From the NCBI GenBank assembly GCA_012510305.1, contig JAAZIE010000204.1:1-7880 (forward strand): a DNA stretch of 7,880 nt. The letters are read 5' to 3'. The translations under genes and the position numbers were made by a program. This DNA is from Bacillota bacterium. GTDB taxonomy: Bacteria > Bacillota > Dethiobacteria > DTU022. Numbering within the stretch: the first letter of the stretch is position 1; each line of letters begins with the position of its first letter. This document shows, piece after piece, positions 1-6,327 of this stretch. The notes beneath the pieces are model-generated. The model did no database searches. It was not told where the DNA came from and saw nothing but the letters and a program-made list of their open reading frames with translations.

Positions 1-303
1 CAGTCTTTTCTGCTCGGCCGGACCCACCGGTTTTTCCAGGATGCGGGCCGCCTGCTGCAGCAGCTCCACCTGAAAGCAGTAGAGCTCGTAAAGTTTCAGC
101 TTCTCTTCGAAGCCCTCGATCGACATGAGTGCCCGCCGGATCAGATCATGGACCGCCTGCCTGCTGACCCCGTATTCCGCAGCGATCTCGGTCAAAGAGA
201 GGTTGAAGCTGTAGTAAAGCCGCAACACGTCTCGCTGCCTTTCGGTCAGCAGTGAACCGTAAATATCGTACAGCAAGTTGGTCCGGTTCAGTTTATCGAG
301 CAT
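1..303 (-). CDS. ylxM: YlxM, SRP-associated HTH protein (UPF0122), C-terminus cut by window edge
   Basis: The 101 codons visible from the ATG at 303 read MLDKLNRTNLLYDIYGSLLT and on, with no stop before the window edge. Known members of the UPF0122 family are about 110 residues long, so only a short tail is missing. Residues about 18-60 look like a sigma-70 region 4 helix-turn-helix: LTERQRDVLRLYY, then SLTEIAAEYGVSRQAVHDLI at about 36-55. The rest is helical and rich in Glu, Leu and Lys. In known genomes ylxM sits directly before ffh and its product is linked to the signal recognition particle (Ffh and its RNA); its exact role is poorly defined. The neighbour ftsY, encoding the SRP receptor, fits that. 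The start is supported by the family N-terminus and by a G-rich AGGGGTG a few bases before the ATG. Unlike the compact arrangement in Bacillus subtilis, it is separated from ftsY by 319 bases and has its own promoter. The HTH could also bind DNA, which would be an inference. Confidence 0.93.
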   Translation of the reverse strand, partial: MLDKLNRTNLLYDIYGSLLTERQRDVLRLYYSFNLSLTEIAAEYGVSRQAVHDLIRRALMSIEGFEEKLKLYELYCFQVELLQQAARILEKPVGPAEQKRL

Positions 304-310
304 AGCACCC

Positions 311-334
311 CTGTAAAGGTTTAACCCTTTACAG
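311..334. promoter_or_regulatory. Palindrome at predicted ylxM transcription start; operator or 5' mRNA stem-loop
   Basis: CTGTAAAGG (311-319) and CCTTTACAG (326-334) are perfect 9-base inverted arms around the 6-base spacer TTTAAC, of which four bases can also pair. The repeat begins about six bases downstream of the predicted -10 box and ends seven bases before the ylxM ATG. It therefore spans the predicted +1 and nearly all of the short leader. It lacks a T-tract, so it is not a terminator. As DNA it has the placement and symmetry of a repressor operator; as RNA it would be a hairpin next to the weak Shine-Dalgarno. I do not recognise the sequence as a known operator. Confidence 0.6.
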
Positions 335-339
335 CTATT

Positions 340-368
340 ATTGTAGCAGAATAGATGCAGGAATGCAA
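340..368 (-). promoter_or_regulatory. Sigma-A-type promoter of ylxM
   Basis: Read on the minus strand, TTGCAT (363-368) and TACAAT (340-345) are separated by exactly 17 bases. The -10 matches the consensus at 5 of 6 positions and is preceded by TGC, an extended -10. The -35 matches at only 3 of 6. An A/T-rich stretch lies directly upstream (about 369-388) and resembles an UP element. Initiation is expected at about 333-336, giving a leader of about 30 bases. This makes ylxM, and probably ffh beyond the window, independent of the ftsY transcript. Confidence 0.6.
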
Positions 369-622
369 GGATTTTAAATTAAATGAAAGTACTTGCGAGC
401 TAATGGAGCAACATCTTGAAATATCAGCGGGGTTGGCGAGTTTTTGAAGGCAGGTATGAATCTTCAGCGAATTTGCAGAATGACCCTTGGTGTGGGCTGC
501 GCCCGGCATGAACCGAGACTTTTACGGTGTTTCTGCTGTCAGGACGCCAACGGAGCGCTGTCGGCCCGGTGATTGCTGCAGTTTACGGCCGCCCCCTCCG
601 GTAAAGCGGAGCGCAGGCAGGG

Positions 623-1525
623 TCACGCCAGCAGGGCGCGGGCGAAATCGTGGGGATCAAAGGGCAGCAGGTCTTCAAGCTGTTCACCCATCCCCACGTA
701 GCGGACCGGCACTTTAAGTAGATCCTGGATGGCGACAACGATGCCGCCGCGCGCGGTGCCGTCCAGCTTGGTCAGGATGAGTCCGTTCACCGGCACCGCC
801 TCGTTGAAATGAGCCGCCTGGGCGATGCCGTTGTGGCCGGTGGTGGCATCGATCACCAAAAGAACCCGGTGCGGCGCTCCGGGCTGAACCCGCCCGATGA
901 CCCGGTTTATTTTTTTGAGCTCCTCCATCAGGTTCACCCTGGTATGAAGGCGACCGGCGGTATCGCCGATGACTACGTCTATTTTTCGAGCCCGGGCCGC
1001 GTTGAGAGCGTCAAAGAAAACTGCCGAAGGGTCCGAGCCGGGCTGCTGGCTGATGATCTCCACCTCCGCCCTTTCAGCCCAGATCTTGAGCTGCTCGATG
1101 GCGGCGGCGCGAAAAGTGTCCCCCGCTACCAGGAGCACCCTCTTGCCTTCACGCCGGTAGCGGTGCGCCAGCTTGGCCGCACTGGTGGTCTTTCCGGAGC
1201 CGTTTACGCCGATGAGCAGAATTACCCGGGGCTTCCCCCCGGGCGGCTGCTCCTCTTCTCCGGTCAGCAGTCCGGCGATCTCCCGGACCAGGAGCTCTTT
1301 GGCCGCGCTTCTTTCGGTGATCCTGTAGCGCTTTATCTCCGCACGCAGCTGCTCCACCAGCTTCAGGGTTGTTTCCACGCCCACGTCTCCCAGAATGAGG
1401 GTCTCCTCCAGCGTTTCATAAAATTCATCGTTCAGCTCCCCGCCGCGAAAAAGGAGGTCCAGACTCCGCAAAAAACCCTCTTTGCTCCGGACAAGGCCGG
1501 CTTTAAATCGTTCTACCAGGCTCAA
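623..1525 (-). CDS. ftsY: FtsY, SRP receptor GTPase
   Basis: This 300-residue protein is the membrane-associated receptor for the signal recognition particle. It docks ribosome-nascent chain-SRP complexes at the cytoplasmic membrane through a GTP-dependent complex with Ffh. Residues 1-90 are the helical N domain with a short basic start. The G domain shows the P-loop GVNGSGKTT (about 106-114), the GDTFRAAAIEQL motif (about 135-146), DTAGR (188-192), TKLDGTARGG (252-261) and the family-typical ending YVGMGEQLEDLLPFD. The long acidic A domain of enterobacterial FtsY is absent, as is usual in Bacillota. I place the start at the TTG at 1525, because AGAGGAG (1534-1540) lies eight bases upstream. 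The longer reading from the TTG at 1546 would bury that site inside the gene. The Shine-Dalgarno overlaps the smc stop codon, so translation of ftsY is probably coupled to smc. The stop is TGA at 623. Confidence 0.96.
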   Translation of the reverse strand: MSLVERFKAGLVRSKEGFLRSLDLLFRGGELNDEFYETLEETLILGDVGVETTLKLVEQLRAEIKRYRITERSAAKELLVREIAGLLTGEEEQPPGGKPRVILLIGVNGSGKTTSAAKLAHRYRREGKRVLLVAGDTFRAAAIEQLKIWAERAEVEIISQQPGSDPSAVFFDALNAARARKIDVVIGDTAGRLHTRVNLMEELKKINRVIGRVQPGAPHRVLLVIDATTGHNGIAQAAHFNEAVPVNGLILTKLDGTARGGIVVAIQDLLKVPVRYVGMGEQLEDLLPFDPHDFARALLA

Positions 1526-1533
1526 ATCGCGCT

Positions 1534-1540
1534 CTCCTCT
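1534..1540 (-). promoter_or_regulatory. ftsY ribosome binding site overlapping the smc stop
   Basis: AGAGGAG on the minus strand lies eight bases before the TTG at 1525. Its first two bases are the AG of the smc TAG stop at 1539-1541. It decides the ftsY start and suggests translational coupling. Confidence 0.8.
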
Positions 1541-4500
1541 AACCAACTTTTTGATCCAGTTCCAGGGAAACCAGCGTGGAGACCCCTTCTTCGGGCATGG
1601 TTACCCCGTAGATGATGTTGGCCTCCTCCATCGTTCGGCGCCGGTGGGTGATTAAAACAAACTGGGCATCTTGAGAAGCCTTTTTCAGGTAACCGGTAAA
1701 ACGGGAAAGGTTGATATCGTCCAGGGCTGACTCGACCTCATCAAGCAGGTAGAACGGCGCCGGCTTGTACCGGAGGATGGCAAAGATGAGGGCTACCGCG
1801 GTCAGCGTTTTTTCGCCCGTAGAAAGAAGGGAGATATTTTGCAGCTTCTTTCCCGGCGGCTGGGCGATGATCTCGATTCCCGATTCCAGCAGGTTCTCCG
1901 GATCGGTCAACCGGAGCAGCACCCGGCCGCCCTCAAAGAGCTCGCTGAAGACTTTTTCAAAGTTTTTGCCGATCTCCTGAAAAGCTTCCTGGAAAAAATG
2001 GGCCATCCGCTGGTCGATCTCGCCGATAATACGGCGCAGCGAGAGTTCACCGCTCTGCAGGTCTTCCTGCTGCTCCTGCAAAAAGTCGATCCGCTCCCGC
2101 AGACGGGCCAGCTCATCGATGGCACCCAGGTTGACCACGCCCAGCGTTTCAACATCTTCGCGCAGCACCTCGATCAACTGTGCGCTTTCTTCAGCGTCAA
2201 AGTCCGGTTCCACCTCCAGCAGCTCGTCTTCACCGAAAAGGCCCTTAAAGCGATCCTGCCGGTAGCTGCTCTCCGCCTGCAGGCGGCTCTGCTCCACGGC
2301 AAGTTGACGTTCCCGCCGTTCCTGCCGGGCCAGGCGCCTCCGGTTCCGGCGCTGTTTTTCCTCCAGGTCCACCAGCTCACCGGTAAGGCCGTCCACTCTT
2401 TTTTTCTGCTCCTGGAGCTCCATCGCCAGAGAGGCGCTTTCTTCGCGCAGCTGCTGAACCAGGGCCCCCGTCTTTTCCCGGCCGGCCCGGTTTTCGGCCA
2501 GCGCCTCGTCAAGCGCGGCGCCGGAATTTTTCTTCTCAGCCTTCTCTTCGAGCGGCTGGGACAGCTCTCCGGAGATCCTTTGCCGGTTATCCCGCAGGGC
2601 CAGCTCTTGCTCCCGCAAAGAATTCAGGCGCAGCAGCGCCTCCGTCAAGTTCTCTTGAAGCTCTTTTTTCTGATGGAGCCTGCGCTGATAGATCTCTTTT
2701 TTACCCGCAAGCTCCTCTCCGGCGCCGGCGATCTCTTCGGCTACAGCTCCCCGCTGCTCTTTGAGCTGTTCCCGCCGGTGGAGAAGCTCCTTTTCCTCGG
2801 CGCTTAGCTCCTTCAGCGAGCCGGCGGCATCCTGCCTGCGCTGCTCCATGATACCGGCGGCGGCGCTGCTTTCCTGGGCCGCCTTCTCCGCTTGCCGCAG
2901 TTCCCCGGTCTCCTTTTCTTGCTGCCTTCGCAGATCTGCAAGGGCGGCCGTTTCCCGGCTTATATTTTGCTGTAACCCGGCGATCTCTTTTTCAAACCGC
3001 TGTTTTCTCTCACTCATCCCGGTTATCTCCTGCTGCAGGTTCTCAATCTCGCGGCGGCGCCCCAGGGGCATCCCGGCATGGCGCTGCGGCATGCTTCCTC
3101 CCCGGATCGCTCCGCCGGGATTGATCAGATCTCCCTCCAGCGAGATAATCCGGAAGCGGTACCCGGTTAAACGGGCGGCCTCGGAAGCCACTTTCAGGTC
3201 ACGGCAGATCAAGATCGATCCCAGGAGATAAGAGGCCACCTTTTCATGGGCCGGTTCCACCTGCACCAGCTCCGATGCTTTTCCATAAACGCCGCCCAGT
3301 TCACGCCACTGCGGATGTTTTTCCAGAGGCGATGGGCCTGTGCGGATCGTATCCAGGGGCAAGAACGTTGACCAGCCAAGGTTGTTCTCCTTGAGAAAGC
3401 GAACCGCCTCCAGCGCCGCTTTCTCCGTTTCGACGACAATATATTGCAGTGCCGGCCCCAGGGCCGCTTCGATGGCCCGCAGGTAACGCTCCTCCACGTT
3501 CAGCAGATCCACTACCGGCCCCACGATTCCGCCAAGCCGGTGGCGCACCTTGATGATCTCCCGCACACCCCGGTAATAGCCTTTTAGACCCCTTTCCTGA
3601 TCCTGGAGCAGCTGCAGGCGGCTTTCCACACCGCCCAGCTCCTCGCGGCAGCGCTGTAATTTCTTTTGCAGGTTCGAAAGATGCCCGTTCAGTTCTTCAA
3701 GGCGGCGCTCTCTTTCAGCTGCCGCCGCTTTCGTCTGCTCAAGGCGCTCCCGGGAGGCGCGGACTCTCCGGTCCTGTTCCTCCTGCTCCAACTGAATCCT
3801 TTTTTCTGCACTGTCCAAATTGCGCTTTTCTTCAAGCAAAGCGCGGCGGCGGCGGGCGAGCCTTTCTTCCTGCTGCTCCAGCTCCTCCAGGGAAGCCTCC
3901 AGAGCCTTCTGCCGTCCCTGTGCCCGGTAGATCTGCTGCTGCTGCTCTTCAACTTCTCTGCCGTAAGAATCCTTTTCTTTCTGCTCCAGGTCCCGGCGGA
4001 GTTCCCGGCAGTGCTCCTCTTCCCGCGAGAGCGCCTCGCTTTTCAATTTCAGCTCCCGGGAGCACCTTTCTTTTTCATCGTTTAGCCGGTCAATAGTGGC
4101 CGCCAGCTGCTCCAGGCGGCGCCGGTCCTGATCGATCTGCTCCCGGTGACGGCCTTCCCGCTCCCCGAGCAAGCGCAGCTCGTTTTCCTGCTTCTCCATC
4201 TCCCTGAAAACATGGTTCACCTTTTGCTCCAGGCCCTGGTAGCGACGTCCTTCTTTCTGCTGCAGCAGTTTAAGCCGCTGCAGCTGCTCCTCCAGCGAGA
4301 TGCCCTGGGCCGTGGCCTCTCCCAGGGAGGCGGTAACCCTTTGCAGCTGCTCCTCCACCCCGTCCAGTTCCCTCCGGTTGCCGCGCAACTGGTGGGAGTA
4401 CAGCTTTTTTTCAGCCTCCCGGAGCCGCCCCTGCAGCTCCTGGTAGCGCCCGGCGATCTCAGCCTGCCCGGTCAGCGGCTCCACCTGTGTCTCCAGTTCA

Positions 4501-5087
4501 AAAATTAGATCCTGGACCCGGACCAGGTTATCCCTGGTCTCATCGAGACGCCTTTGTGCTTCGCTTTTGCGGAGCTTGTACTTGAGCACGCCGGCCGCCT
4601 CTTCAAATATTTCCCGGCGGTCCTCGGGCTTGCTGTTGATGATCCCTTCCACCCGTCCCTGCCCCACAATGGAGTAGATCTCCAGGCCGGCCCCGGTATC
4701 CAAAAACAGCTCGGTGATATCTTTCAGCCGGCAGGGGGTGCGGTTAAGCAGGTATTCGCTTTCGCCCGAACGGTAAATTCTCCTGGTTACGGTGATCTCC
4801 TCGTAATCGAGGTTTAGCGCTGCACCGGCTCCGCTAAAGGTGAGGGTAACCTCGGCAAAATTAAGCGCTTTGCGTACATCGCTGCCTGAAAAGATGAGCT
4901 CTTCCATCCGGTTGCCGCGCAGCGTTTTTGCGCTCTGCTCACCGAGAGCCCAGCGGATGGCATCGACAAGGTTACTTTTACCGCAGCCGTTGGGGCCGAT
5001 GATCACGGTAATGCCCCGGCTCAACTCCAGCTCGGTCTTGTCGGCAAAAGATTTAAAACCAAACATCTCCATGCGTTTCAGATACAT
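1539..5087 (-). CDS. smc: SMC, chromosome condensation and segregation ATPase
   Basis: This 1182-residue protein forms the dimeric, rod-shaped core of the SMC-ScpA-ScpB complex that compacts and segregates origins; Bacillus subtilis SMC is about the same length (1186). The N-terminal head has KRMEMFGFKSFADKTEL and Walker A GPNGCGKSN (31-39). A long coiled coil covers about 170-500. The hinge lies at about 505-665 and ends in the conserved GGAIRGGS (658-665). A second coiled coil covers about 675-1000. The C-terminal head has the signature LSTGE (1088-1092), Walker B FYLLDE (1112-1117), a D-loop SALDD and the H-loop ITH (about 1146-1148). The signature is unusual: the family norm is LSGGE, and the ACG codon for Thr is clear at 1818-1820. 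The start at 5087 matches the family N-terminus and has GAGGAGAAGG seven to eight bases upstream. An open frame continues to 5156, but it runs through a terminator-like hairpin and has no Shine-Dalgarno. The frame is intact throughout. Confidence 0.98.
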   Translation of the reverse strand: MYLKRMEMFGFKSFADKTELELSRGITVIIGPNGCGKSNLVDAIRWALGEQSAKTLRGNRMEELIFSGSDVRKALNFAEVTLTFSGAGAALNLDYEEITVTRRIYRSGESEYLLNRTPCRLKDITELFLDTGAGLEIYSIVGQGRVEGIINSKPEDRREIFEEAAGVLKYKLRKSEAQRRLDETRDNLVRVQDLIFELETQVEPLTGQAEIAGRYQELQGRLREAEKKLYSHQLRGNRRELDGVEEQLQRVTASLGEATAQGISLEEQLQRLKLLQQKEGRRYQGLEQKVNHVFREMEKQENELRLLGEREGRHREQIDQDRRRLEQLAATIDRLNDEKERCSRELKLKSEALSREEEHCRELRRDLEQKEKDSYGREVEEQQQQIYRAQGRQKALEASLEELEQQEERLARRRRALLEEKRNLDSAEKRIQLEQEEQDRRVRASRERLEQTKAAAAERERRLEELNGHLSNLQKKLQRCREELGGVESRLQLLQDQERGLKGYYRGVREIIKVRHRLGGIVGPVVDLLNVEERYLRAIEAALGPALQYIVVETEKAALEAVRFLKENNLGWSTFLPLDTIRTGPSPLEKHPQWRELGGVYGKASELVQVEPAHEKVASYLLGSILICRDLKVASEAARLTGYRFRIISLEGDLINPGGAIRGGSMPQRHAGMPLGRRREIENLQQEITGMSERKQRFEKEIAGLQQNISRETAALADLRRQQEKETGELRQAEKAAQESSAAAGIMEQRRQDAAGSLKELSAEEKELLHRREQLKEQRGAVAEEIAGAGEELAGKKEIYQRRLHQKKELQENLTEALLRLNSLREQELALRDNRQRISGELSQPLEEKAEKKNSGAALDEALAENRAGREKTGALVQQLREESASLAMELQEQKKRVDGLTGELVDLEEKQRRNRRRLARQERRERQLAVEQSRLQAESSYRQDRFKGLFGEDELLEVEPDFDAEESAQLIEVLREDVETLGVVNLGAIDELARLRERIDFLQEQQEDLQSGELSLRRIIGEIDQRMAHFFQEAFQEIGKNFEKVFSELFEGGRVLLRLTDPENLLESGIEIIAQPPGKKLQNISLLSTGEKTLTAVALIFAILRYKPAPFYLLDEVESALDDINLSRFTGYLKKASQDAQFVLITHRRRTMEEANIIYGVTMPEEGVSTLVSLELDQKVG

Positions 5088-5090
5088 TAT

Positions 5091-5100
5091 CCTTCTCCTC
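5091..5100 (-). promoter_or_regulatory. smc ribosome binding site
   Basis: GAGGAGAAGG on the minus strand precedes the ATG at 5087 and fixes the start there rather than at the in-frame ATG at 5156. It begins only a few bases after the T-tract of the terminator-like hairpin at 5107-5135. Confidence 0.8.
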
Positions 5101-5106
5101 ACCGGG

Positions 5107-5135
5107 CAAAAACAAACCTGCCCCTTCAGCAGGTT
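5107..5135 (-). terminator. Terminator-like hairpin in the smc leader (possible attenuator)
   Basis: On the minus strand AACCTGC (5129-5135) pairs with GCAGGTT (5115-5121) across a 7-base loop, and is followed by TGTTTTTG. This fits an intrinsic terminator with a moderately strong seven-pair stem and an interrupted T-tract. It ends only about seven bases before the smc Shine-Dalgarno, leaving no room for a promoter between it and smc. It could end the rnc transcript with partial read-through, or act as a regulated attenuator of smc-ftsY. Confidence 0.5.
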
Positions 5136-5160
5136 GGCACAATCGAAAGCAGTCATTTTT

Positions 5161-5191
5161 CAGCAGACCGGCTCTGCCCCCGGTGTCGCTG
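5161..5191 (-). other. Hairpin in the smc leader, upstream of the terminator-like stem
   Basis: On the minus strand CAGC and ACCGG pair with CCGGT and GCTG around a small internal loop and an eight-base apical loop. Its loop and 3' arm carry GGGGCAG and CTGCTGAA, which both recur in the terminator-like hairpin at 5107-5135. Alternative pairing between the two elements is therefore possible. A second GC-rich hairpin with six to eight pairs and one bulged base lies at 5249-5271, shortly after the rnc stop. The rest of the 216-base rnc-smc gap (5088-5303) shows no gene; its middle, about 5195-5220, is A/T-rich. Confidence 0.4.
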
Positions 5192-5303
5192 ATTACTATT
5201 CTTGATTAATTCAGGAAATACCTTCCGACATCCGCTTCGCCACTGCAGATCCCGGCCTCTCCGCCGGGGATGGTTTTCGGCTTGAATTGCCCCGAGCCCG
5301 GCC

Positions 5304-5981
5304 TCAGGACAGCTTGAACCAGGCTTCCTTGGCCGCAGCCTGCTCCGCTTCCTTTTTGCTTTTTCCACTGCCCTTGCCCATGCTGCCGCGCCCGCCGACG
5401 AGGACCTCGGCAAAAAATACTTTTTCGTGATCCGGCCCGCTTTCCCGCACAATCTCGTATTCAGGAGTAACCCCGTGGCGGGCCTGGACAAATTCCTGCA
5501 GCAGGGTTTTGTAATCGCGGTGCAGGTAGCCTTTCTCCAGGTTTTTCAAAACAGGCTGGTAGAGACGCAAAATATGGCGGCGGCATTTTTCAAGGCCCAG
5601 ATCCAGAAAAAGAGCACCGAAAAGGGCTTCGACGGCATCGGCCAGCAGCGAGGGCCGGTTGGCACCGCCGCCGGCCGCTTCCCCCTTGCCCAAACGCAAA
5701 AACTGCCCCAACCCCAACTCCACGGCTATGGCGGCCAGGGTCGCTTCACAGACGAGGTCGGCCCGCAGCCTGGTCAACCTTCCTTCGGGAAATTCAGGGT
5801 ATGAAAAATAAAGATAATCGCTAATCGCCAGCTGCAAAACAGCATCCCCCAAGAACTCCAGGCGCTCATTATGGCCACCGCCGTCACCCTTTTCATGAGC
5901 ATAGGATGAGTGCGTCAGCGCCTGTTCATAAAGACTCTTCTCCCTGATATCCCACTGCAGTTTTTCCAGAAAGGTCTTCAC
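5304..5981 (-). CDS. rnc: Ribonuclease III
   Basis: RNase III cleaves double-stranded RNA in rRNA precursors, some mRNAs and sense-antisense duplexes, and acts as a homodimer with Mg2+. The 225-residue reading has the catalytic domain at about 1-145, with the signature NERLEFLGDAVL (38-49). The metal-binding acidic residues are Glu42, Asp46, Asp115 and Glu118; the last two lie in LADAVEALFGALFLD. A double-stranded RNA binding domain covers about 157-225, from DYKTLLQEFVQ through GKGSGKSKKEAEQAAA. The start is uncertain. The GTG at 5981 gives a complete domain but has no good Shine-Dalgarno. A strong GAGGAG (6029-6034) instead lies eight bases before an in-frame ATA at 6020, which would add 13 residues (IKNIEQAVPWAGR) with ATA read as the initiator. 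No ATG or TTG start exists between the upstream in-frame stop and 5981. The gene follows acpP closely and is probably co-transcribed with it. Confidence 0.96.
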   Translation of the reverse strand: MKTFLEKLQWDIREKSLYEQALTHSSYAHEKGDGGGHNERLEFLGDAVLQLAISDYLYFSYPEFPEGRLTRLRADLVCEATLAAIAVELGLGQFLRLGKGEAAGGGANRPSLLADAVEALFGALFLDLGLEKCRRHILRLYQPVLKNLEKGYLHRDYKTLLQEFVQARHGVTPEYEIVRESGPDHEKVFFAEVLVGGRGSMGKGSGKSKKEAEQAAAKEAWFKLS

Positions 5982-6027
5982 CCGGCCCGCCCACGGGACC
6001 GCCTGCTCTATGTTTTTTATCGAAATA

Positions 6028-6037
6028 GCTCCTCACC
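6028..6037 (-). promoter_or_regulatory. Strong Shine-Dalgarno before rnc, without a matching ATG
   Basis: GGTGAGGAGC on the minus strand lies between acpP and rnc. It is about 47 bases from the GTG at 5981, too far to serve it. It is optimally spaced (eight bases) for an in-frame ATA at 6018-6020. An in-frame TGA sits within it, so rnc cannot extend further upstream. Confidence 0.55.
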
Positions 6038-6061
6038 ACCGGGGCAGTATTTCTTGAACGG

Positions 6062-6289
6062 TTAAACTTTCGATTCTATAAAAGTGATAATATTGCCGAG
6101 CGTTTTGATCTCCTCGATTTCATGATCGGAAATCTCCAGATCAAATTCTTCTTCCAGCGCCATGACCAACTCCACGATATCAAGAGAGTCCGCATCGATC
6201 TCTTCAAAGGTGGTCTCTGTCGTTAATTTATCCGCTTCCACCTCCAGCTGTTCGCTGACGATTGCTTTTACCTTTTCTTCAATGTTCAT
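6062..6289 (-). CDS. acpP: Acyl carrier protein
   Basis: This 75-residue acidic protein carries growing acyl chains on a 4'-phosphopantetheine arm during fatty acid synthesis, and supplies acyl-ACP to PlsX. The attachment site is the Ser of DADSLDIVELVMALEEEF, Ser35 in this reading, with the following acidic recognition helix. The loop before it, FEEIDADSL, is one residue shorter than the common FVEDLGADSL form. Start choice: the ATG at 6289 sits eight bases after a near-ideal GGAGG. A GTG at 6298 in the same frame lies inside that Shine-Dalgarno and is rejected. The gene follows plsX after 116 bases. The fabD and fabG genes that commonly stand between them are absent. Strong ribosome binding fits a highly expressed protein. 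Confidence 0.97.
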   Translation of the reverse strand: MNIEEKVKAIVSEQLEVEADKLTTETTFEEIDADSLDIVELVMALEEEFDLEISDHEIEEIKTLGNIITFIESKV

Positions 6290-6291
6290 CC

Positions 6292-6305
6292 GGATCACCT
6301 CCTTT
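6292..6305 (-). promoter_or_regulatory. Extended Shine-Dalgarno of acpP
   Basis: AAAGGAGGTGATCC on the minus strand is complementary over 14 bases to the usual 3' end of bacterial 16S rRNA (GGATCACCTCCTTT). GGAGG ends eight bases before the ATG at 6289. It rules out the in-frame GTG at 6298 as start and predicts very efficient initiation. Confidence 0.8.
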
Positions 6306-6327
6306 TTCGGCGTTTTTGCCCGGCCAA

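Larger units (their letters stand above)
304..622. other. Gene-free region between ftsY and ylxM
   Basis: No convincing coding sequence or RNA gene was found on either strand. The part nearest ylxM (about 335-480) is visibly richer in A and T than the flanking genes, while 500-622 is GC-rich. Apart from the ylxM promoter and palindrome, only weak short hairpins were seen, such as CTCCG/CGGAG just after the ftsY stop and GGGC/GCCC near 503-513. None has a T-tract, so no intrinsic terminator for the ftsY transcript is evident. The conserved apical loop of the SRP RNA was looked for and not found. Confidence 0.55.

Noticed and set aside
321..509. 62-codon minus-strand open frame before ylxM
   Set aside because: It overlaps the ylxM promoter and palindrome, has no Shine-Dalgarno and no family resemblance.
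380..622. Possible SRP RNA or other structured RNA between ftsY and ylxM
   Set aside because: The conserved SRP RNA apical stem sequences (GGTCAGG and GGAAGCAGCC) are absent on both strands, and only weak short stems are visible.
487..717. 76-codon plus-strand open frame running into the end of ftsY
   Set aside because: It has low-complexity Arg/Pro-rich content typical of antisense GC-rich DNA, and it overlaps a conserved gene end.
809..1615. Plus-strand open frame of 268 codons opposite ftsY
   Set aside because: It is antisense to a fully conserved ftsY, resembles no family and has no convincing ribosome binding site. It is a shadow of GC-rich coding sequence.
1839..2807. Long plus-strand open frame of 322 codons opposite smc
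   Set aside because: It lies antisense to the intact smc coiled-coil region. Its Leu/Phe-rich composition is the complement of Glu/Lys/Gln-rich codons, and it shows no recognisable domain.
5088..5156. N-terminal extension of smc by 23 codons to an ATG at 5156
   Set aside because: The family N-terminus MYLKRxE begins at 5087 with a strong Shine-Dalgarno. The extension runs through a terminator-like hairpin and has no ribosome binding site.
5153..5491. Minus-strand open frame overlapping the end of rnc and the rnc-smc gap
   Set aside because: Most of it is in another frame of the conserved RNA-binding domain of rnc, and the remainder shows no domain or ribosome binding site.
6290..6298. GTG start of acpP at 6298
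   Set aside because: The GTG is part of the Shine-Dalgarno itself. The ATG at 6289 is correctly spaced and matches the family start.
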